From assembly GCA_005788935.1 (NCBI GenBank), contig SYAK01000430.1:1-9085 (forward strand): a DNA stretch of 9,085 nucleotides, in the 5' to 3' direction. The position numbers and the translations under genes are program-made. The notes below the pieces were generated by a model. That model was not told the DNA's origin. It made no database searches and saw nothing but the letters and a program-made list of their open reading frames with translations. This DNA is from Pseudomonadota bacterium (lineage in GTDB: Bacteria > Myxococcota > UBA9042 > PHBI01). This document shows, in pieces, positions 1 to 6,924 of this stretch. How positions within the stretch are numbered: the stretch's first letter is position 1; every line of letters starts with the position of its first letter.

Positions 1-2
1 GG

Positions 3-524
3 AGCGCCCTCGCGGCCGCCTGGCGCCGTCTGTGCGCCCGCTGGTACACCCGATGGACCATCGACCTCGTCTTCGTGGGTCTGGTCGTGTGGGCGGTCGG
101 CCGCTATCAGGCCCGCGACCTGCTCCACGACGCGGACCGCGCGCCCGAGCTCGCCCTCACCGACCTCGACGGCCGCGCCCATCGCCTGTCGGACCTGCGC
201 GGCCAGAAGGTGCTCGTCCACTTCTTCGCGCCATGGTGCGGCGTCTGCCGCGTCGAGGCCGACAACTGGGACCGCGTGCAGGCGACCCACCCCGATCTGC
301 GCGTGCTCGCCGTCGCCCTCGCGTGGGACCGTCGCGCCGACGTCGAGGCCTTCTTCGGCGACACCCGCCCGAACCACCCGGTCCTTCTTGGCGGCGCCGC
401 CGAGCAGGCCGCCTGGCGTGTCTCGGTCTTCCCGACCCACTACCTCCTCGACGCGGACGGCCGCATCATCTGGCAGTCTACGGGCTACACCCCGACGGTC
501 GGCTTCTGGCTGCGCCTGCTCTGA
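3..524 (+). CDS. Membrane-anchored thioredoxin-like disulfide oxidoreductase (TlpA/ScsD type), 5'-truncated
   Basis: The reading frame is open from the window edge and lacks an ATG, so the true start probably lies upstream; a GTG at 75 is the only obvious internal start. It would place the initiator inside the membrane helix, so I reject it. In the window it encodes an Arg/Trp-rich cytoplasmic N-terminus, one transmembrane helix (IDLVFVGLVVWAVG), then a thioredoxin fold. The fold shows a redox motif FFAPWCGVC, with the CxxC codons at 237-248, and a cis-proline segment VSVFPTHYLLD followed by GRIIWQSTGYTP. Proteins of this type are anchored in the inner membrane with the thioredoxin domain in the periplasm. 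There they reduce or exchange disulfides, for example in cytochrome c maturation or metal-stress defence. Which partner it serves cannot be told, because the upstream genes are outside the window. It converges on the ThrE-type exporter gene. The fold assignment is firm; the exact subfamily is inference. Confidence 0.88.
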   Translation, partial: SALAAAWRRLCARWYTRWTIDLVFVGLVVWAVGRYQARDLLHDADRAPELALTDLDGRAHRLSDLRGQKVLVHFFAPWCGVCRVEADNWDRVQATHPDLRVLAVALAWDRRADVEAFFGDTRPNHPVLLGGAAEQAAWRVSVFPTHYLLDADGRIIWQSTGYTPTVGFWLRLL

Positions 525-586
525 CTTGAAACATCGTGGTTCACCAGTGAATCAAAACGTTTCAAGCATGAAACACTTCGTTTCAA
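525..586. repeat. Nested inverted repeats built on TGAAAC/GTTTCA
   Basis: This AT-rich stretch starts right after the stop of the disulfide oxidoreductase. CTTGAAAC (525-532) is the exact reverse complement of GTTTCAAG (559-566). Midway between them lies TTCAC-CA-GTGAA (540-551), flanked by 7 bases on each side, so the whole 42-base block has a single dyad axis. GTTTCA-AGCA-TGAAAC (559-574) and TGAAAC-ACTTC-GTTTCA (569-585) follow. The hexamer thus occurs four times in alternating orientation. It lies between two convergent 3' ends, which suggests a bidirectional terminator. However, the stems are AT-rich and no T-tract follows, so a protein-binding array is equally possible. Confidence 0.7.
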
Positions 587-612
587 CCTCGTCCGACGCC
601 CGCGAGCCAGTG

Positions 613-1908
613 TCACAAGGTCGGACGCGGTCGCCCGAAGGCCTGGGCCACCAGCAGCCCCGCAGAAATCGCCATCGTGATCAGCAGCATACGCAGGGCT
701 GCATCCAGCCCGCTGGTCACGTCCGCGCCAAGGAACATGGAGACGCTCCGGAAGGCGAACGACCCCGGAACGAGCAGCAGCGTCGCTGGCACGAGCGTCA
801 GGAACTGCGGACAGCGGGCCCACGCCCCGTGCACGCGGCTCGCGAGGCCGACCACGAGCGCCCCGAGCGCCGCGCCGAGCTCTGGCCCGAACCACCCCGA
901 GCCGAGCCGTGTCGCTGCGAAGCCGAGGGCCGAGACGACCAGAATCGCCCAGACCCGCTCGATGCGGGCTGAGCAGAAGGCCGCCGCCGCGAGCGCCGCA
1001 GGCACCACCATCGCCACCGCCGTCCACTCCGGCAGGGGGACGGGCTCCATGACGGGCGTCGGTCCAAACCCCGCCTCTGCCAGCTTCGTCCCGAGCGCAA
1101 TCCCGACGGCCATCTGCAGCAGCGTCGTGGCGGCCGCCATCGCCCGCGCCGTGCCAGAGACGAGGTTGCGCGTCGCGAGCTCGGTCACGGCCACCGTCAA
1201 GGTATGCCCGGGCAGCAGCCCGACGACCCCCGAGAGCAGCGCCACATAGGCAGACACCTGATAGCCGTGCCGCGCGCCGAGTGAGGCCGCCATGGCAGCG
1301 AGCGTGCCGGCGACGGCCGCCGCGAGCGTCTCGAAGATGGGGGCACCCGTCATGACACGCGGCCACAAGAGCGCAAGCCCCCCGATGGCTGCCCCGATGA
1401 CCGCTCCGACTGCGAGTTCGTTGATACCGCCACCGAAGAACCGCGCGGTCGACGCCGAAATCGCGAGCCAGGTCAGCACAAGCCCGAGCGATCCGAGGCG
1501 CTGCGGATGCGTCCGGATGCGCTCAAGCTCGCGCTCTCCCTCGGCTGGCGTCAGGAGACCGGCCACGACTCGGCGAGCGCAGCGATCAAGGCGGTCGAGG
1601 CGACCGAGATGGACGAAGCCTGGCTGCACACGCAGCAGAACGGTGCGCTGAGAGGCGGGTGGCCCGAAGCCGACCATGATCATCGTCGGGGTCGAGAACA
1701 CCGTGGCGGCGTGGCCGAGACGCCCCGCGACATGCCCGACGGCCTCCTCGAGGCGATGGGCAGGCGTCCCGCCCGCATGCATCGCCGTGGCGAGAGCACA
1801 GATGAACGACTCGGCCGTCGCGTCGTCGCCGACGCTCGCGCGCGGCGGACGGGTCACGGCCCACGTGGGAGGGGCGCCGCCCCCGTCTGCGCTGCTGTCC
1901 GCGTCCAT
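613..1908 (-). CDS. ThrE-family threonine/serine exporter-like membrane protein
   Basis: The 431-residue protein combines the two halves of the ThrE family: a soluble N-terminal part (about residues 30-135) and a polytopic membrane part with roughly ten helices (about 140-425). Family-like segments are FSTPTMIMVGFG (71-82), the region LLPGHTLTVAVTELATRNL with SGTAR (231-255), and LVPGSFAFRSVSMFLGAD (379-396). Characterised members export threonine and serine across the inner membrane by proton antiport; the substrate here is inferred. The frame remains open to an ATG at 2019, but I place the start at 1908. There GGAGGG lies 3-4 bases before the ATG, the preceding 37 codons look non-coding, and a candidate promoter sits inside them. 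The gene is monocistronic, divergent from the exported PLD gene and convergent with the disulfide oxidoreductase. Both family halves are in one chain, whereas some bacteria split them into two genes. Confidence 0.9.
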   Translation of the reverse strand: MDADSSADGGGAPPTWAVTRPPRASVGDDATAESFICALATAMHAGGTPAHRLEEAVGHVAGRLGHAATVFSTPTMIMVGFGPPASQRTVLLRVQPGFVHLGRLDRLDRCARRVVAGLLTPAEGERELERIRTHPQRLGSLGLVLTWLAISASTARFFGGGINELAVGAVIGAAIGGLALLWPRVMTGAPIFETLAAAVAGTLAAMAASLGARHGYQVSAYVALLSGVVGLLPGHTLTVAVTELATRNLVSGTARAMAAATTLLQMAVGIALGTKLAEAGFGPTPVMEPVPLPEWTAVAMVVPAALAAAAFCSARIERVWAILVVSALGFAATRLGSGWFGPELGAALGALVVGLASRVHGAWARCPQFLTLVPATLLLVPGSFAFRSVSMFLGADVTSGLDAALRMLLITMAISAGLLVAQAFGRPRPTL

Positions 1909-2111
1909 CGTCCCTCCACCCGCCGCGGGGCCCGTATGGCCCCGGCACCCGCCCGGGTCAAGCCTGTCGGGCGCGCGAGGGGCGACCCTCTCGACCGCGG
2001 ACTGGTCCGGGAAGGCCATCGCGGTCGGCGCGTTTCCACTGTACCTTCGGCGCCGATGGGCTGCACGATGGGCATGTCGGCGTTTCTCGCCGCAACGATC
2101 GGGGGGACCGC
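1909..2111. promoter_or_regulatory. Divergent intergenic region between the exporter and the exported PLD gene
   Basis: Both flanking genes are transcribed outward from these 203 bases, so it must hold two promoters. Besides the exporter promoter, I see a 12-base palindrome CGGAC-TG-GTCCG (1998-2009) that could be an operator. A 5-base stem with a GCGA loop lies at 1977-1990 (GAGGG/CCCTC). A direct repeat CGATGGGC occurs at 2054-2061 and 2066-2073. GGGGGGA just before the ATG at 2112 probably acts as the ribosome binding site of the PLD gene. No convincing -35/-10 pair was found for the plus-strand gene. Confidence 0.45.
1933..1961 (-). promoter_or_regulatory. Candidate sigma70-type promoter of the ThrE-family gene
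   Basis: On the minus strand TTGACC (1956-1961) is followed after exactly 17 bases by CATACG (1933-1938). The -35 matches consensus at 5 of 6 bases and the -10 at 3 of 6. Transcription would begin near 1926, leaving a leader of about 18 bases that contains the GGAGGG ribosome binding site before the ATG at 1908. The position fits the chosen start well; the -10 is weak, so this remains a prediction. Confidence 0.4.
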
Positions 2112-4733
2112 ATGGACGAGCGACGAAAGGGCGTGCGACGGTCTCCGAGCGAGGGCGCTGGGCGGATGTTCTCGCTCGCCGCGGTCTTGTGCCTGACTTG
2201 GGCCAGCCTCGCGTCTCCGCCCGCTGCGGCCAGGCCCCCCGCGTCTCAGGTGCTGCTCTCGGGGGTCCATCTCCATGGGTACCTGAAGGGTGTCCCGAGC
2301 GCCGACGCAGCCATCCGCCTCGTCAACACCGACCTCGCGCGTCCAGCCGACCTGAGCGGACTCGCATTGACCGACGCGTGGACCCCGCGCAAGGAGCGCA
2401 AGGGCCGCAAGGGAGCAGGCGGTGGCCGGAGCACGAGCCGCGACGCCGGGCTTGGCTCCGACCTCCCGGACTTTGCCGACGGGCTCGGGGACGACGCGCC
2501 CCCGAAGACCGACCCGGGGAAGCGCAGCCGACGCCGTCCGGACGAGGCTCGCACCCTGCGCTTCCCGAAGGGGGCACGCATTCCGCCGGGCGGAGAAATC
2601 TGGGTCGCAGCGAACGGCCGCGGCTTCCGGCAGGTCTTCGGCGAGCGCCCCGCCTTCGAGGCCGAGGCGTCCGACCCGGACGTGCCCGACCTTGATCCGG
2701 CGGGGGGATTCCTCTGGCTGAACGAGGGCTTCGGCACGGTGGCCCTCGTAGACGCCCGCGACGGCGTACTCGACTTCGTCGCCTTCCAGGGGCCGGATCA
2801 GGAGGCATTCCCGGAGGGCGCGCTCGACGGCCTCCCGTGGAGAGGCGCGCCGGTCGCCCTGAAGGAGGGCACGATCTACGGCTGGACCGGACGCATCCTC
2901 GGACGCGCGCGCGACGAGGCCGGGCGCGTCCTGCCCGACACCGACAGCCCGCGTGACTGGCCGGTCGCCATCTCTCGCATGACCATGGGCGACCACCCGA
3001 CGCATCGCGTCGAATTCGCAGCGCAATCGCACTTTCTGACCCGCCCGCTCAAGGGTGTCAGGGCGAAGGTGGTCGCCACGTCCTCCCCCGACAACAGCTA
3101 CGCCGCCCTCATCGAGGCCTTCGACCTCGCGAAGCGCGAGCTTCGGGTGCGCGTCTACGAGCTGACGAGCCCGAAGATCGCCGAGGCGCTCATCCGGGCC
3201 CGTCAACGCGGCGTCAAGGTCCTTGTCTTTCTCGAGGGCGCCCCCGTCGGAGGGTTGTCGGATCAGGGGCGCTGGCTCACCGACCGCCTCGTGAAGGCCG
3301 ACATCCCGGTCCACTTCCTCGGCGTCCCCGAGGACGCGGAAATTCGTCCACGTTACCGTTTTGACCACTCGAAGTATGTCATCGTCGACGACCGGCGCGT
3401 CGTCATCGGGACGGAGAACTACGGCCGCACGGGTGTCCCGGTCATCCCGACCTATGGCAACCGCGGGTGGATGATTCACGTCGAGGAGCCAGCCTTCGTC
3501 CGTCAGCTGCGCGAGGTCTGGGACCACGACTACCGGCCAGGTGTCCTCGGCGACATCGTCTCCGAGGGTGACTCACCCGTCGACAAGTTCGGCCTCCCGT
3601 ATCGCGACCCGGCCTTCGTCCCGAACGAGAAGATCCCGGAAGGACGCTATGCCAACCCGGCCCGCCCGACGGTCGTGGAGGGGAAGGTCGACCTCGAGCT
3701 CGTCCTGTCTCCCGACACGAGCCTCAACGAGACGAGCGCCATCATCGGGATGATTCAACGCGCCAAGCACACCCTGTATCTCGAACAGAACTCGATCGTG
3801 CCTTATTGGGGCATGAAGGGGAAGATGTTGAAACCCGGGGAGAAGCGCGACCTCGTCTCGGAGCAGGGGCTCGTGCCGAGCTTGCCGATGCAGGCCGTCA
3901 TCGCGGCCGCCCGCCGCGGGGTGCAGGTGCGCGTACTGATGGACGGCACATGGTACAACGCCGAAGTCACGGACGAGGGCGACAACGACAACACCGCCGC
4001 GATGCTGAACGCGCTCGCGGAGCGTGAGGGGCTTGATCTGTCGGCCAAGGTCATCAACCTCGAGGCGACCCACCTGTCCAAGATCCACGCGAAGGGCGTC
4101 ATCGTGGACGACCACGAGGTCTTCGTCGGCTCCATCAACTGGAGCGAGAACGCCTTCGAGGGCAACCGCGAGGTCGGCGTCGTGGTCGGGCACCCCAAGG
4201 TCGCTGGTTACTACGCGGACCTCTTCCGACGCGACTGGCTGCAGAGCCGTCTCTACGTCGCCGAGGTGAAGGCGGTGGTCGAGGCGCGATCCGCTCCCGC
4301 CGACGGAAGCCCGCAGGCTGGCAAGCGGCGGGCGGGCGAGCGGGTCGAGGTCCTCGCCGAGCGCGGCGATTGGGCGGAAATTCCGACGGGCCAAGGTGCA
4401 AAGACCGTCTGGATTCCTCGGGCCGTGCTCGGGAACCCCGACGTGACGCCGTACGAGGCGATGTATGTCATCGGCCGACGGGTCCGTGTGACCGGGCAGG
4501 TCCTGGGGGTCCGGGAGTCTGGCAAGGTCACGACGCTTGGCTTCGGGGATCCCGAGAGGCCCTGGTTCACCGGCGTCATCTTCGAGCGCGACCTTCAGGC
4601 CTTCATCGACGCAGGGCTCGACCCGAAGTCCGCCTTCCTGAACAAGCGGGTGCGCCTGTCAGGCGAGGTCAAGACCTACACGACGCCGCAGATCGTGCTG
4701 AACCGGCCGTCCCAGGTGGAGCTGCTGGACTAG
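2112..4733 (+). CDS. Exported PLD-superfamily protein: lamin-tail-like, two HKD motifs, SH3-like, OB-like
   Basis: An 873-residue protein with a likely Sec signal peptide: a basic N-terminus (1-18), a hydrophobic core FSLAAVLCLTWASLA (20-34) and an Ala-rich cleavage area near 35-41. Residues 46-226 resemble a lamin-tail domain (DLSGLALTD, then LRFPKGARIPPGGEIWVA), split by a charged low-complexity insert (about 92-147). Two phospholipase D half-sites follow: H419-x-K421-x4-D426 with GTEN, and H659-x-K661-x4-D666 with GSINWS. All catalytic His, Lys and Asp residues are present. Residues 722-774 look like a bacterial SH3 segment (RVEVLAERGDWAEI) and 780-873 like an OB fold (RRVRVTGQVLGV, KRVRLSGEVKTY). 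Two HKD motifs in one chain form one active site, giving phosphodiesterase activity on phospholipid or nucleic acid. Lamin-tail and OB modules make a secreted nuclease attractive, but this is inference. The ATG at 2112 is preferred over that at 2166 because it supplies the basic n-region. Confidence 0.88.
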   Translation: MDERRKGVRRSPSEGAGRMFSLAAVLCLTWASLASPPAAARPPASQVLLSGVHLHGYLKGVPSADAAIRLVNTDLARPADLSGLALTDAWTPRKERKGRKGAGGGRSTSRDAGLGSDLPDFADGLGDDAPPKTDPGKRSRRRPDEARTLRFPKGARIPPGGEIWVAANGRGFRQVFGERPAFEAEASDPDVPDLDPAGGFLWLNEGFGTVALVDARDGVLDFVAFQGPDQEAFPEGALDGLPWRGAPVALKEGTIYGWTGRILGRARDEAGRVLPDTDSPRDWPVAISRMTMGDHPTHRVEFAAQSHFLTRPLKGVRAKVVATSSPDNSYAALIEAFDLAKRELRVRVYELTSPKIAEALIRARQRGVKVLVFLEGAPVGGLSDQGRWLTDRLVKADIPVHFLGVPEDAEIRPRYRFDHSKYVIVDDRRVVIGTENYGRTGVPVIPTYGNRGWMIHVEEPAFVRQLREVWDHDYRPGVLGDIVSEGDSPVDKFGLPYRDPAFVPNEKIPEGRYANPARPTVVEGKVDLELVLSPDTSLNETSAIIGMIQRAKHTLYLEQNSIVPYWGMKGKMLKPGEKRDLVSEQGLVPSLPMQAVIAAARRGVQVRVLMDGTWYNAEVTDEGDNDNTAAMLNALAEREGLDLSAKVINLEATHLSKIHAKGVIVDDHEVFVGSINWSENAFEGNREVGVVVGHPKVAGYYADLFRRDWLQSRLYVAEVKAVVEARSAPADGSPQAGKRRAGERVEVLAERGDWAEIPTGQGAKTVWIPRAVLGNPDVTPYEAMYVIGRRVRVTGQVLGVRESGKVTTLGFGDPERPWFTGVIFERDLQAFIDAGLDPKSAFLNKRVRLSGEVKTYTTPQIVLNRPSQVELLD

Positions 4734-4758
4734 GCGGTCGCTCGGATGACAGGAAGGC

Positions 4759-4789
4759 GGAACGGGCGGCGAGGCCGCGCGCCCGTTCC
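4759..4789. terminator. Strong bidirectional hairpin between convergent genes
   Basis: GGAACGGGCG (4759-4768) and CGCCCGTTCC (4780-4789) are perfect reverse complements: a 10-base GC-rich stem around an 11-base loop. It lies 25 bases after the stop of the PLD gene and 6 bases after the stop of the lipoprotein gene on the other strand, so it can serve both. There is no run of T on either side, so whether termination is intrinsic or factor-assisted cannot be decided from sequence. Confidence 0.65.
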
Positions 4790-4795
4790 TCAGGC

Positions 4796-6787
4796 TCAGG
4801 GAAGCGGCGCCCAGCGCAGCGCCAGGTTGTCGAGCCGGAAGGTCCCGCCAGGGGCCGAGGCCGCGAACGGGTAGATCCTGAACTCGAACGCGGTGGCGGT
4901 GGCATCCGGAATCGTGAATGAGAGCGCGGCATTGCTTTCGCTCGTGCCACCCGTCGCGGCGTACATCGGGTGCCTGAGCCACGCCATGTCGACGTCGAGT
5001 GGAACGCCCACGAACGCGTTGGCAGCCGCGTTCCAGAAGGCCAGGCGGCGTGGGCCCGAGGCGGACGGGAAACCGTCGAAGGACACGGTCACGACCCCCG
5101 CAGGCGCGTTGAAGCGAACACGGAAGTGCGCATCCGCAGCAACATCTGCCGCATCCAGATCGAGACTCCAGCCGCTCGCGGTGACGGCCTTCGAGCGCGA
5201 GACGGCGGCATCACCGGCGAGGCACTCGGGCGGATCGTTCTTCGCGCCCGTGTCGGACCAGTTGGACGCACCCGCGACGCTCTCGGCCGGCGACACGACG
5301 CCGAGGCGGATGCGATCGAGCCTTGCGTTGGTCACGCCGTAGGCCAGCGTCGGGGCCGTCGTGAAGGTGCCGGCCTCGTCCTCGAAGCAGAAGACCGCCC
5401 GGCGCGTGGTGTCCTCGGCGCTGGTGAACGTGGCGCTGCGGCCGGTGTCGGCGAAGCCCTCGCCGAGGACGTCGGTCGCGTCCCCGACCATGGTCACGGT
5501 ATAGTCGAGGCCGGGGCTGTGCTCGGCCGTCGTCAGCGTGGCCGACCGGCCGTCCGGGCTGAGGGCGACTGCCTCGACGGCGAGTGTGGGACTAACCGCG
5601 AAGTCGGCCGCGTCGACCGAGGCCGCCATCAACGGCCGGCTGAACTGCACGACGACCGTCGTTGGGCTCGTCGCCTCGACGGCGCTGAGCGTCGGCGTGG
5701 CGCAGACGATGAAGACCGCGTCGGCCGCGTAGACCGACGGCTGGATCTGAGGCGCCCCCGCTCCGCTGCTGCGGAAGGCCCAGACAGCGCCGTCCGAAAT
5801 TTCGAACAGACAGCCCGGCTCGAGGCCGGTCTCGACCGCGATGGCGCGCGGCAGGCGCAGCTGAACGTCCGAGGTCGCCGCGGTGAGGCCAGGCGTCGTG
5901 ACGCCGAAGCGCCAGTAGCCCCCCTGCCCTCCGCCCGCTGCAACGCCTGCATCCGCGATCTCTCCGGACATCGCCATCAGCCGGCGGATGCGCGGGCGGA
6001 AATCGACCGCTCCGGTCAGCGCGTCGACGTTCACGCGGAAGGGCGCGAGGTCGACCGCCGTGGCCGTTCGCACGAGCCCGCTGAACGCGGCGATCTGCGG
6101 CACGCCCGCGTTGTTGCGCAGGCGCTCCGCGACGAGCGCGAGGGTGGCCCCCGGTACGACCTCGGGCGGCAACGTGGCCGAGGCCACGAAGACGGCCGGC
6201 CCGGAGACGCCCTCCTGTGCAAAGAAGCCACCGGCCTCGTTGCCGACCGTCGGCTTGACGAGCGTCACGACGAGCCCCTCGAGACGCTTGACCGGCGTGG
6301 TCTCGAAACCGTTCGCGGAGCCCTCGAACGGCGCGAGCAGGCTCGCGAGCGCCACCGTCTCGGCGCTGGCCGTGTCGGTGCCGCCACCCGTGACATCGTC
6401 CGCTGGGGGGCTGGTGTCGTCGGGAGCGGGGGTCGTGTCCTCCAGGACCGCCGAATCGGCCTCGGGCGCGGTCGTGTCCGCCTCGACCACGTCCTCGGCC
6501 GGCGCGGACGCGTCGTTGTCCGGGGCGATGGTGTCTGCCACGGGGGCGGTGGCGTCGTCCGTGGGTGCGCTGGTGTCGGACTCAGGCGCTGGCGCATCTT
6601 CGATCGCGACCGCATCCTCGGCGGTGCCCGTTGCGTCCGCCTCGGGGGCGGCTGCGTCGTCCGCCTCCACGCCGGCGTCGGCGAGCAGCGCGTCACCGAC
6701 AGCGTCGGTGGCGGGAGGCGTCACAGCGTCATCACAAGCGGGGAGCGCGGCGGCGAGCAGCGCAGAGCGGAACCAGAGAGCCTTCAT
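4796..6787 (-). CDS. Lipoprotein with acidic linker, OB-like segments, Ig-like domain and jelly-roll-like C-terminus
   Basis: The 663-residue product begins with a lipoprotein signal peptide (MKALWFRSALLAAALPAC), the lipidated cysteine being C18. Residues 19-141 are a low-complexity Asp/Ala/Pro/Thr/Glu linker. Two segments with OB-fold-like strand patterns follow, about 163-250 (RLEGLVVTLVKP, GGFFAQEG, VVPGATLALVAERL) and 262-360. An Ig-like domain of the Big_5 sort covers about 364-457 (TLSAVEATSPTTVVVQFSRP ending in ATFTS). The C-terminal 200 residues end in FRLDNLALRW, resembling jelly-roll modules of secreted enzymes. No catalytic motif is evident, so it is likely a surface binding or scaffold protein. 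Asp at +2 and +3 after Cys would retain a lipoprotein in the inner membrane in E. coli; that rule may not hold here. AGGA precedes the ATG by 7 bases. The gene converges with the exported PLD gene. Domain assignments beyond the Ig-like one are tentative. Confidence 0.85.
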   Translation of the reverse strand: MKALWFRSALLAAALPACDDAVTPPATDAVGDALLADAGVEADDAAAPEADATGTAEDAVAIEDAPAPESDTSAPTDDATAPVADTIAPDNDASAPAEDVVEADTTAPEADSAVLEDTTPAPDDTSPPADDVTGGGTDTASAETVALASLLAPFEGSANGFETTPVKRLEGLVVTLVKPTVGNEAGGFFAQEGVSGPAVFVASATLPPEVVPGATLALVAERLRNNAGVPQIAAFSGLVRTATAVDLAPFRVNVDALTGAVDFRPRIRRLMAMSGEIADAGVAAGGGQGGYWRFGVTTPGLTAATSDVQLRLPRAIAVETGLEPGCLFEISDGAVWAFRSSGAGAPQIQPSVYAADAVFIVCATPTLSAVEATSPTTVVVQFSRPLMAASVDAADFAVSPTLAVEAVALSPDGRSATLTTAEHSPGLDYTVTMVGDATDVLGEGFADTGRSATFTSAEDTTRRAVFCFEDEAGTFTTAPTLAYGVTNARLDRIRLGVVSPAESVAGASNWSDTGAKNDPPECLAGDAAVSRSKAVTASGWSLDLDAADVAADAHFRVRFNAPAGVVTVSFDGFPSASGPRRLAFWNAAANAFVGVPLDVDMAWLRHPMYAATGGTSESNAALSFTIPDATATAFEFRIYPFAASAPGGTFRLDNLALRWAPLP
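6365..6730 (-). repeat. Low-complexity Asp/Ala/Pro/Thr-coding stretch
   Basis: This part of the lipoprotein gene encodes about 120 residues made almost only of D, A, P, T, E, S and V, in degenerate units such as EADATGTAED, APTDDATAPVADT and APEADSAV. The units are not exact tandem copies, but the repeated GAC/GCC/GAG codons make a recombination-prone tract. In the protein it is probably a flexible, acidic spacer that holds the folded domains away from the membrane. Confidence 0.75.
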
Positions 6788-6843
6788 GGCGTATCCTGCA
6801 GGTCAGGGCGCCGGGGTGGCTTCCGGCGCGTCGAGGGGGAGGG

Positions 6844-6872
6844 CCGGTAACCGGACCCGCGCCCCATGTCAA
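6844..6872 (-). promoter_or_regulatory. Candidate promoter of the lipoprotein gene with an overlapping palindrome
   Basis: On the minus strand a perfect TTGACA (6867-6872) lies in the gap upstream of the lipoprotein. At 16-17 bases spacing the -10 would be TTACCG or TACCGG, both weak. That -10 falls inside an 11-base palindrome CCGGT-A-ACCGG (6844-6854), as a repressor site would. The leader would be about 50 bases. A separate promoter here would uncouple the lipoprotein from the operon upstream. Confidence 0.35.
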
Positions 6873-6924
6873 GCAGGTCTTGCCGCACCCGTTCGGGCGG
6901 GCGTCGAGGGGACGAGAGCCCCCC

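Noticed and set aside
485..1366. A 293-codon minus-strand frame inside the exporter gene
   Set aside because: It overlaps the exporter in another frame and is Gly/Arg/Ala-rich low complexity; the ThrE-family frame clearly explains this DNA.
2112..2240. Possible lipoprotein or twin-arginine signal on the PLD protein
   Set aside because: The cysteine at residue 27 is in the hydrophobic core and follows AVL, not a lipobox; the RR pairs lack the twin-arginine consensus. A plain Sec signal fits better.
1854..3527. A 557-codon open frame on the minus strand opposite the PLD gene
   Set aside because: It covers the first half of the PLD gene, including its first HKD motif, and the divergent promoter region. 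Its translation has no family-like segment, so it is a shadow frame.
4970..6850. A 626-codon open frame on the plus strand opposite the lipoprotein gene
   Set aside because: Its product is Arg/Gly/Asp-rich with no recognisable domain. The minus-strand frame has a lipobox and real domains. Long antisense frames are expected in DNA this GC-rich.
6886..6912. Hairpin downstream of the membrane-protein gene as a terminator
   Set aside because: The best stem is about six base pairs (CGCCCG with CGGGTG, one being G-T) and no T-tract follows. It is not distinguishable from background in this GC-rich gap.
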